Part shown: positions 24,041 to 33,966 of the stretch, in pieces
How positions within the stretch are numbered: position 1 is the first letter of the stretch
How the letters are laid out: every line of letters begins with the position of its first letter
DNA from: Capsicum annuum
Lineage: Eukaryota; Streptophyta; Magnoliopsida; Solanales; Solanaceae
Direction: 5' to 3'
DNA length: 64,000 nucleotides
Assembly: GCF_002878395.1 (NCBI RefSeq)
Contig: NC_061119.1
Location: 41,257,285-41,321,284 of the forward strand
The notes under the pieces: model-generated
The model's database searches: none
What the model saw: only the letters and a program-made list of their open reading frames with translations
Told to the model about the DNA's origin: nothing
Translations under genes and position numbers: made by a program

Positions 24041-24054
24041 CTCTGATACTAATT
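24041..24054 (-). other. E5 primer-binding site
   Basis: The minus strand reads AATTAGTATCAGAGCAGC after the LTR end CATGACA. It differs by one base from the Met-tRNA complement TGGTATCAGAGC. Confidence 0.85.
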
Positions 24055-26914
24055 TGTCATGACCTTAAAACAAGGGTCATGATGGCACTTGTTGTGGCAT
24101 ACCTTGATAAGTAAGCCTATCACCCAAAATTATACAAAAAGCAAAAACAAAATATAGAAACACCCAAGGTAAGACTTCTAGAATGAAGTCAAACCATACA
24201 AGTAATCATAACAATGCGGGAAGAACTTATCCAAAATACCAATCATGCCCAAAACCAGGTGTCAAATAGTGTAAGAACTACTAATATAATCTAAGAGTCA
24301 AATACATTAGAAAAATAACCACGAAGGAAGAATATTTGTCTTTGAATACTAATAAAGACATAACTACTATAGAAATATAGAGGTGAACCTCGAACGCATG
24401 AATATCCAATCGCTACCTCGGAATCTCCAACAATCGCTCGAGTCAAGCAAGCTGAGGCGCACTCAAGATAGGACCAATACCAAAAGGGCATAGTAGGCAT
24501 GAGTGAGGTCCACTTGTACTCAGTAGGTATCATAGACCGACCAAGAAAAGTAGTAAATAAAGCATACAAAATATACACTAAAGGCACGTCACCTGCAATC
24601 AAAAAATATCCCATAACTGTATCCCACACCTCTTGAACTAATAGATCAAATAGATCACATATATTGCAATATCACAATAATATAGGACACAAGCATGCAT
24701 TATATCATACATAAGTCAAACAAGAGGGAACATGCATATATAAGATCATCAAATACAACTAAAAGAAGATAAGACAATTACATAAATGGCAATTCAATAT
24801 GGAAATACAGCACAATATAAACACAATAAAGTAAGTCCAATGATGATGATGATGATGATACATGAGATCGTCGCAAAACCTCTGGATCATTGCACAATCC
24901 CCATATACAACTATAGAGGCAAGGCTTCCAATACAGGACCCATAGGAGTTTGTCAACCCGCATATAATACACCTATATCATATCTTATTTTTGTCATATC
25001 CCTCAAAATAGTATTGTCAGGTGTTGCCAATGTTTCTCAGATATTGCCACGGTGGTACCAATGTTTCATATGAGTATGATATAAAGATGTAATGCTTATA
25101 ACCAATCACAATGAGTATATCCACAACCAACCACATGATATATTTCCACAACCAACTACATGATATATTTCCACAACCAACCGCAATGATACATTTCCAA
25201 AATCACGTGAGCCAATATCCACTCATTATTTTGGTTTCATCCATGACTTTCCACATGTCTCATATGCCAATAAAGTATGAATATAATGACAATATACCAA
25301 TGGTACCACATTTAGAATTTTAACAGCACAATACAATTATTCATATGTATTCAAGGCTATCAATATCACATAGGACCCCACACGATCATATAGATCACAT
25401 AACATCTCAATTTCAATAATTACATCACATCTAGGCTCCCACATGGGAACAAAACCTAGAGAGACATTTCTCATGATTAGTTCCCACCCTTAACATGCAT
25501 TTTGTACCATAACTTACTACCCATCCCAGTCTGAAAGAGTTAAGCCATAACTTACCTCGAAAGCCAAAATCAATCCACTATACTTTGAACCCGTGACCTT
25601 ACTTTTCCTGAAAAATATCAAACTTTACTAAAAACATCAAATATGGAATCCAATCTTCAAACAAAACCAATAACACCCATATTTACTACTTTTGGTTTAG
25701 GGTTAAAACGGACTCCCAAAATGAGTTTTTGGAAAAAAAGGATAAAATCATAACTTTACTTCAAAAATGTATTTTCCATATTTTTAGAAATCTACAGTTG
25801 AAACACCAAGTCAAATTGAGTCAAAAATGAGGTTCAAATCGAAGAAAAACTATTTTAAGGTTTTATCGGGTAAAATATTAGAAATCTTGGTTAAAATCAG
25901 AAATTAAAGTTGTTTTTAAAGTTAAATTGATGAAAAACTAGTAATTATAAGATAAAAATATTATTCAAGTGAAAAGGAGTGAAATTTGAGTTTAGAATCA
26001 AGCCCTAGGATTTTAAGGGTGAGAAACTAATTAAGAAATCACTAAGAAAAGGGTAAATTTTTACCTTAAATCCATAATAGAATCAAGAAATAGATGTTAA
26101 TCTAGCTATCCGAGCTCACACAAGCTTCACTTCTAAGATCCCATGGTATTTTAAGGTTTAACTCTCAAGAGGCAAGATGAAAAATGAGCAAATTAAGCCA
26201 AAAATTGCTACTTATTATTGCAAATTTTTCTGTACAGCTTTTGCTAAGAAGCTCGGGTTTTTAAAAGTCAATACGGACTTCGACGGGATGCTCGGAATTC
26301 ATTTGGAGTCTGATATATACAAACAAACTATGCAACCACACTAAAATTCGATGTTTCAGACGAGTTGGCAAAGTCAAATTTTCAAAAAAAAATTATTTTC
26401 GCAAAGTTGACCCTCGAAATCCAAAATCACAATTTTTCAAACCGTGGGTCGAAATGAGATTTATAATCCGTAAAATTATACCAAAAATGTTACCACCCTA
26501 AAACTGATATTTTGGATCTGCTAGCAAAGTCGGATTTTCTATTCGAGGTTATTTCGACCAAATATGGGTCCCACACCAATATTTCTAGTTTTTTAACTTT
26601 CCGACCAATAGGTCAAAATGAGCTCGGATTCACCGGGACCCAAACCAAAGGTATACCCTGACTAAAATTGATATCCAAACTTGGTGGCATAGTCCGTTCA
26701 GTCATCTGCTGCACGGATCAAGAGATATCCATATAAGTCCAAAATAAAGATCTCGAAGACATCAAAAACTAGAATATTGCATAAATGATACCAAAATACA
26801 TCAAAAGCCCCACACCCTAAAAATATCATAATGCATCTACGGGGAGGGGTAAAATAGTAAAATCACACAAAATCACAAATTTCACATATTTTATTAAATT
26901 TTTAGGTTGTTACA
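24055..26914 (-). repeat. E5 5' LTR
   Basis: The plus strand reads TGTCATGACC at 24055 to GTTGTTACA at 26914. It has an ATG run at 24841-24858 and a donor-like AAGGTAAAA on the minus strand at 26067-26060, as in the left copy. The inverted repeat next to the primer site is TCATGACCCT/AAGGTCATGA. Confidence 0.9.
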
Positions 26915-26919
26915 CTTAG

Positions 26920-27686
26920 TGGGTTACAATGTGTTTTAGGGCCAACAGTAGTCCCTAACATGTAGTTGAATTGAAAACACCTATAAGAATCTCACATAGA
27001 AATATTGACTTTAGAAACTAAGTTTAACAACTCATTAGCTTTACTAGATTATGATTTACTACTCATGCTTTATGAAATTTTAACTTTCAGTTTCAGTCAT
27101 GAAATATGTTGAGTCTGTATACACGTGGCATGCATGTTTTTATTTTCTTATATCTACAAGTTTTACTTATTGTATGCACACCCCCCCCCCCCCCCATATG
27201 CTAAGTACATTCCATAAGTACTGACCATATATTCTATAGGCTCTGCTTCCTATTATGATGTAGGTTTTGGTGTTTGCCTTCATACTCAGGATTAGTTATA
27301 ATTGTCAGTCCCTACTTTCATCCAGTTGGTGAGTCCTCATGTTCCAAAAACTTGGTTATTCTTTCCTACTTTATTTTATTAGTCAAGACTTCCATGATTT
27401 TGGGTCAGCTGGGGTCTATCCCCGCAGCTCTTTAGTATGTTAGAGGCTTTCTCAGATGTAGTAGTTTTGCAGTTATTTGTCATGTTGGGAATATTTTTAT
27501 TTTATACTGATAGACTTCAGATTTCATACTACATTCTCATTTTTATGAGTAGATAATAGCTTTTGCCCATGCTTTTAAGTGAATTGAATATGATTCAGTA
27601 TTGTACAGATACCATGAGTTAGCTTTTGGACTACTTGTAGTCCTAAGATCCTTGTGACATCTAGGGGGTAGTCTGGGGTCGTTACA
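26920..27686 (+). repeat. E4 3' LTR, remainder
   Basis: It continues the E4 LTR after the E5 duplication and ends GGTCGTTACA at 27686, before the E6 LTR sequence. It includes a C15 tract (27181-27195) and the conserved CTAAGTAC...AGTACTGACC block (27201-27226), then GTTGGTGAGTCCTCATGTTC as in the E3 and E9 LTRs. Confidence 0.7.
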
Positions 27687-29585
27687 ATCCAAAACCTTAT
27701 TCCCACAATTATTCAGCGACTATATCATCGAAAATACTTTTAAATCATGAGTTGAAAATAGAAAATTGGGGGGTTTAGTGGTAAAGGTTAAAAAGTGACT
27801 TTCTATGATTTGGACCTTATTTTTTTTACCTATTTTCACATGCATTTTCTCCCATTGACTCCTTCAATCTTGGGGAATATATTTTGCAACAAAATTCTAG
27901 TTTTACCCTTTTGTGTTTGAACTCATTTTTTGAATCCATTTTGGACTCAAAATAAATATGGCAATATGAGTATCATTAGTTTTCTTTTAATACATAGATG
28001 TTATATTTGAATGTTGTAACTAAATTTGAGGTCATTCATGAGGGTAAGGCTCCTTGTTAAAGAACTTTATACCAGGATTTCATTGATTTGAGAAAGGTTG
28101 ACTTAAATTCTTTTAGATTAAGCTCAGTAGTTAATGACTAAGTAAAGCATGCTATGAGTTAGGTAAAATAACTATGGGGTTTATATTTTGAGATTATTTT
28201 TACTGTTGTTTGCTCGTATGTGGGATTATATTCTATTGTGGTTGGTTTGGAATATCTGATAATGTGTGTTGCCTTGTAGGGGCTTTATTTGACATTGTTG
28301 TCCATATCAGTGAATTAGCATGCCTTTATTCTAGATATGTTACTTTGCGGGGCTTATTTTGTCAATATAGGCCTTACTTGAGCATTGGTTTCTTTTATAA
28401 TGATAAAATAGCTGAGTTAGGGGTTGATATAATATTAATAATCTTACATGAACATTTATTCTGATGGTGTCATATTGGAGTTGACGAACCTAAACATTTA
28501 TTCTGATGTATATTAGAGTTGATAAACCTAAATTGTGAATATATTAAGTTAATTTCTCAGCTCACTTATATATATGTGTGTGTGTGTGTGATGGATTGGA
28601 TATCATTATATTGAGTTGATTATGAGCATTATATTCATATTCTATACTTATACATTCATGAGATACTAGTACCATTAAGAAACACTATTTTGGAAAAAAA
28701 ATAGCTCCCTTTTGAAGGATTCTTGTCGAGGTCATTACCAGCAAGGTTGGTTATGGTACTTTGAAAATCCTTGGCCTAGGTCATTTACTGGCATGGTTGG
28801 CTTGAAATATAAGTTATATTATATAGGTTACGAACCTCCCATGGGTCCTACCTGGTAGCTGTGAGCTCGATGGGTATATACAGAAAGTCATGTGATGGCT
28901 TTCATCATTCATCTCATCCATATTGCATTTGCATATACATCTTTCTTGTTTTCTTTAGTTTCCTTGACTTATTCCTAGTTTTTAGTGTATTTTCATATAT
29001 CCATGTTGTTCCATATACTGTGTACTTATATATTAGAATTTTTAGTGGAGACATTGTGAGGTACCATTTGGGATTTTTCTGCTTGTAGGTGACATGCTCA
29101 TAGTATTTTTTAATATATTTTCTACTTTACTTAGCTATCCTATGATACCTACTGATTATAAGTGGAATATACTCACCCCTTACTATTCCCTTTCGATATA
29201 GATCTTAGTACAAGCACTTCTCGTGGCAACTAATTTTGTGTGGAGACTTCTAGAATTTGAGGTACTAATCTGCTCTAGAGCTCGGAGCTGAATTTTCATC
29301 TATCATTGTTTGTGTTTATTTTGATTACCAGATAAAGATACATATATTTTTAATTTTTGAATATCGTATTAGATGTTCTTACATTATGACTCTAAACTTC
29401 GAGAGAGATATGAGATTTCTTTTGGTTTCCACTTTTACTTATGTTTTAGTGCCTTATTTTATTCTAGAAGTATTGCCTTGATGTATTTATTGTATTTGTT
29501 TTTCCTTTATCAATTTAGGAGATTTGATTACTTATCAAGGTTGAGCCTCGTAAGTTCCCTCATGACCCATTTTTGGGTCATGACA
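27687..29585 (+). repeat. E6 LTR, 5'-truncated
   Basis: It aligns by eye with the E8 LTR from about 32714 (shared CCAAAACCTTATT, GATTTGGACCTT, then AGTATCATTA-type blocks) and ends GGTCATGACA at 29585, followed by a primer site. The 5' end is cut by the E4 insertion at 27686/27687. A TATG/TG microsatellite lies at 28567-28590. Confidence 0.75.
28567..28590 (+). repeat. (TA)n(TG)n microsatellite
   Basis: A short TATATATATG run continues into eight TG units inside the E6 LTR. Confidence 0.9.
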
Positions 29586-29587
29586 AA

Positions 29588-29600
29588 TTGATATCGGAGC
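29588..29600 (+). other. E6 primer-binding site
   Basis: TTGATATCGGAGC lies two bases after the LTR end ATGACA. It matches TTGGTATCAGAGC with two transitions, so E6 was a Met-tRNA-primed element in plus orientation. Confidence 0.75.
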
Positions 29601-31880
29601 ATCCAAGTTTGATGTTTCTCGTGGCTAAGTTCTGGGCGATTGATAGTTTTGAGACACTCATCTCATCTCAATTTTTATTGAAGCTTCAAGGTTCTAGTTT
29701 AAAAATGAAGTCTAACGAATTCGTCCAGGTATGGTCCTTTTAAGTGTTCATCTTATGCTCAATTGATTTCCCCTCTATCTCGAAGTATGATCTTTTTATC
29801 TATGATTTGGCATTGGTATGAATGCAGTTTTAAATTTGATTAATAGTTTCCTATTCATGCTTTGCATATTGATATATATGCATCTTCAAGAATTGGGATT
29901 TTTGTTTAGTTCATCTAATTGATTTCCATACTGAGCTGGAGCATTCTGATTATAATTTGTCTCTAATTAAGTTAGTAATTTTGATCCATTTATTGTCCGT
30001 CTTTATGAATTCAGAGTTGTGACAGTCTCTTGTTAAATTATAGTAAAGCTAAAGATTTTATTATAAATTGAATGACCTTTCTTAGTATTTGAATTGATAG
30101 CTAATTATAGTAAATTTTGATTTGTTTATACCTGATTGAAATATTATTTGACTGATTGGTGAATTATTCGAGTTGAAATCGTGTGACGACTTTTGTTCTT
30201 ACTTAATTTTGATAAAATTCCCAAAGTCTTGTGACGTTACTACTTTCTTTCCCCTTTTTCAGGCTTGACAGATCTTTTTTTGTTTAATTATGGTAATTTT
30301 AGCATATTTACCTCCTCTTAATTGATTTAGATCATAAGGAAAATGAACTTCTTTGATTAAGAATATTCTTGTTTTCTTTTAATGTTGTGCATGACTACAC
30401 CTCTCCTTTGTATAAACAGTCTCTTTTCCTTATTAGAGGGATTGTTGTTGAAGCACTATTCTCTCTGACACTTAAAAACTTTTAGATTCTTCTCTACTTG
30501 GCCATTTTCTGTCATGGGTTACTCACAAGTCCCCATTGTTGTTGCTCAAGTATCAGTTTTTTTGAAACTTATTAGTATTGTCTTGTTGTTAACTATATTC
30601 TAGGGAAGCCTAAGGTATGTTGTCTAGTATATTTTATTTGAACTTTGCAGTGGTTTGAATTTCATTGGAGCCAACTTTAGTCTTAAAATTATTTTTTGTT
30701 TCTCTCGAAATGTGAAACCACTTTATTTCTGTTTCCTTGCTTGTTAATCTTGTATTATAGTTAGGTAAATTAATATGAGTGTGCTCCTATATAATATTAT
30801 TAATAAACCCAAATTCTAGCCCTTATCGCACTACATGTTCTATGTTCATTGACACGGATGGCCATTGGTATGTGTTTTTTGTCATGTGCTATATGTGCAT
30901 GAGTGTGTGTTTGTTTTCCTTTCTATTGACAGGAATCTGATCATGAGTTCAAGACATGAAGAGTTTTTCTGGATTGGGGAAAGTGTTGAGGAAGCACCTA
31001 TTTTTTATCTAGATATATATTTTCATGTTCATTTCTTATTAATTCGGTTCGTAATAAAGTATATCAAACACTGTTTATATAATAAATAATTATGAGACTA
31101 TGTAGGAAGGAACCATTACATATCATGCCTACAGGTTTTAATCATATGAAATTGTTAATTATTTAGCATGTTCCATCACCCAAAACAACCTTAATAAATT
31201 AAGAGGCTTATCTGTGACTTCTGTTTCTAATTGTCAAAGTCCTATTTGTTTTGTTTGATGCTAATCCCAAGTCTAATTAACCAGTCTAGCTTTTTTTTTG
31301 TCTAGACTCATATTCAAAATAGCAAGTCCAATTTCTCTTGGACTTTATGTTGGGACGGATAGGCATTTTAAGGAATGTTAGTTTTATCATTTTTTTTTAG
31401 TTTGATTTTAGGTTTAATAATAACTTAATAACCAAACTAGGTAGGGTGGGTACATAGATAGAAATGATAAAAGTTTACTTGAGAAGAATATGACAAAGCA
31501 ACATAAGACATTATCACCAGTTAATAAGCTAGGTGCTTATCCGAATATGATAAATCTAATTCTTATCCAAATATGTTAAACTTCGATTATATTTTACTTA
31601 TTTTCTTTTTTTTTTAATGTCTCTTTTGTTTTGGGGTAGTTTAAGAAATTGTTAAATATCTTGGCTGTAAATTGTGTCCTTTTTATCTTCTCGCTTATTC
31701 AATTAGCATTTTTTTACTTAATTATGCATTTTATTACTTTATAGCTTAGATAATTGCTAATTAGATAATGACTGAATTGCACGTCTAGTTTATTTATTAT
31801 TTCATGTTTAAACACTTATTTTATATTAATTTAATAAAAATAATTGACCTTTGCTTATCACATAAAATCGCCACATAATA
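29601..31880. other. AT-rich stretch, E6 leader then unassigned
   Basis: The first 130 bp resemble the E8 leader after the primer site. Beyond about 29730 I see no coding block, primer site, terminal repeat or structural RNA. Reading frames are short, with random-like composition. It may be the body of the E7 LTR, whose 3' terminus is near 32131, but I could not find a convincing start or target duplication. Confidence 0.4.
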
Positions 31881-32131
31881 TATGAAATCAATCAGAACCT
31901 ACATTTGTAGTCCTCGAAAGGTACTTAACACCTTTCTTGCGAGGTAATTTAAATTCTTATCTGAATTTCTATTGACGCAGATGAATAAATAATAAAATAT
32001 TTGCAATTAGTTGTAGCATGATACCCTAATGCACCTTAATTTGTTAGGAGGCGACTCTTCTCTATAAAATCATCCTAAAAGAGTTCTTACATCAAATCTC
32101 CCTTTTCACGAGAAAAATAAGGTGCAATAGT
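31880..32131 (+). repeat. E7: Tat/Ogre-like LTR 3' terminus
   Basis: The sequence carries CCTCGAAAGGTACTTAACAC, AGGCGACTCTTCT and finally AATAAGGTGCAATA. It is analogous to the end of solo LTR E11 (GGTGCCTAACACC, GTGGAGACTCTGAG, GGGGTGTGATA). The terminal ATA is read as a decayed ACA. It is followed at 32133 by TGGCGAGGTTGG, a plausible but degenerate primer site. Lineage is tentative. Confidence 0.4.
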
Positions 32132-32132
32132 G

Positions 32133-32690
32133 GCGAGGTTGGTTTAAATTTAGAACTATTATTTTGTGTTTAGACCCTTTATTTGAAAATTTAACTAAAC
32201 GGTGTTCCGGGGGTTAATTTATTAAAAATTCTATGAAAATTTGATGTCGCCATTAAGTCCAAATGTAGAAAATAGCCTAGTATCATATATGGTTTGTTTC
32301 TATGGGATCCCGCACAAATTTGGAAGATCCATTCAAAGGTTTCGAAGGCATGTAAACTCAGTTGGTTTGCTGATATCTGGTCCATGCCAAATCCTTCTTC
32401 AAACACAGGCCTCTGACTGTGAATGCGGAGAAGGAAGTCTCCTTTCATCGCAAATTCAACAAGGCTGTCATGACTATAAAGCTTTGATTTATCGGCCTTC
32501 ATGAATGCAAATCCCTGGCCACGAACGTAAAGGGCAATTTTATTGTCTAGTCAAAGTTGACTCTCGCAAATGTAAAGGGTTGACCGAATTTTTGAGGTAC
32601 TATTCATAGAACAGTATAAATACTTCATTTTTTCGATTTGTCACTATATTTTGACCTTTTGCTTTGGGTTTAGGAGATTTTTAGGATTTT
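32133..32690. other. unassigned segment with a gene-like patch
   Basis: It lies between the E7 LTR terminus and the E8 LTR. Both strands are open at 32191-32504 (minus, 103 residues, beginning MKADKSKLYSHDSL) and 32241-32504 (plus, 87 residues). The plus-strand alternate frame shows FIGLHECKSLATNVKGNF. GC content is visibly higher than in its neighbours. It could be internal E7 sequence or a captured gene scrap. I do not recognise it. Confidence 0.3.
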
Positions 32691-32699
32691 CATCACCAT

Positions 32700-33966
32700 T
32701 TGAGCTTGGGTTAACTCCAAAACCTTATTTTCACTACTTTACATTGATTTATATTATCAAAACACTCTTTTATCTTGGTTTCAACATGGGATTTTTGAGG
32801 ATTTTTCTAGAAAAGCTTAAAATAATTTTTCTTTGATTTGGACCTTGTTTTAACTAATTTTCATATGGGTTTTCAACTATAGATTCCTTTAACTTTGGAA
32901 AATATGTTTCTAAAATAAAATTCCAATTTTACTTTTTTCATTTTTTAACATATTTTTCAAACCTATTTTAGACCAACTTAAATAAGGATAATACCGGTAT
33001 CATTACCTTTTTTTAAATGTGTAGATGCTATATTTGTATGTTGTAGTTGATTTTAAGGTTGTTCAAAAGGAAAAGGCTCTGTGCTGAAGGACTTTAGGTT
33101 TGGATGTTGTTATTTTGAGATACGTTATGGCTTAACTTTCTTCAAATTGGGTTGGGTGATTAATAAATAAGTAAACCACGTTATGGATTGGGAAAAATAA
33201 CTATGGGGTATGATTTTTGAGTTATTATATATTGCGTGATGCCCATATGAGGGCCTATTTTCTAATGTTATTGGCTTATGATATTATTTACTGTGCATTG
33301 CCCATGTGGAGATTTATTTGATATCATTGGCTTTATGTGTGCATTTGACTATCTTAATTTTTAATGTGATGCCTGTGCAGGGGCTTGAATTGATATTATG
33401 GCCTTATTGATCATTGTTTGCCTTTTTATGATAGAAATTTCCAAGTTATGGGTTGATATGATATTAATGATGTCTTTCTTACATGCATGTTTATTCTAAT
33501 GGCACCCAACTAGAACTGATATCATGGTTATTGACATATTGAGTTAATTTCTTAGCTCATTTGTATACGTATCGAATGGAATGGATATCTTCATACTGAT
33601 TGATAGTGAGCATTATATCCTCATTGTATACGTACATATTTAGGAGATATTGGTATTATTGAAGAATATTTATTTTTAAAAGAAAATGAGATATTTTTAA
33701 AATGCCTAGACCAAGGAATGTAATGGTCGGGTAGATGAAAACATGAAATTGAGGTTGATGGAAACTTGAGATGGTATACGAGTTGCAAACCTCTAATGGG
33801 TCCTATTTTGGGAGCAGTAAGGCTCGATAGATGTATACAGAAAGTCAGGCGATGGCTTTCAACTATTTCACTTCATCATACATCACACTACATTCCATTT
33901 GCATATTTTGTGTTTCACATTATGCATTTATGTATCGTGTATTTATCTTTTCTTTACCTTCAAGTA
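32700..33966 (+). repeat. E8 5' LTR, first part
   Basis: It shares ordered blocks with E6: CCAAAACCTTATTTTCAC, TTTGATTTGGACCTTG, and TGTTTATTCTAATGGCACC-like text. It breaks at TTCAAGTA where the E9 LTR begins. Confidence 0.7.

Larger units (their letters stand above)
16693..26914 (-). mobile_element. E5: complete-ended chromovirus with perfect target duplication
   Basis: Two LTRs of 2835 and 2860 bp flank a 4.5-kb internal region on the minus strand. The 5-bp duplication CTTAG at 16688-16692 and 26915-26919 is exact. A primer site lies next to the right LTR, and a chromodomain and purine-rich tract next to the left LTR. The internal region is shorter than in E1 or E9 because the gag N-terminus is missing. 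The LTRs differ by many substitutions and small indels, so the insertion is not recent. Confidence 0.92.
15801..27686 (+). mobile_element. E4: plus-strand gypsy element, 3' end only, split by E5
   Basis: What remains is the 3' untranslated region (15801-16659), a polypurine tract and a short LTR of about 800 bp. The LTR starts at 16660, is interrupted at 16692/16693 by E5, and resumes at 26915 (first five bases duplicated) to 27686. Its 3' part aligns by eye with the E3 and E9 LTR ends. E3 sits in its internal region, and E4 itself lies inside the LTR of E6. Confidence 0.7.

Noticed and set aside
30600..30630. CTAAGGTATGTTG, another donor-like match
   Set aside because: Not in an aligned LTR position. 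A single short match in AT-rich DNA is expected by chance.
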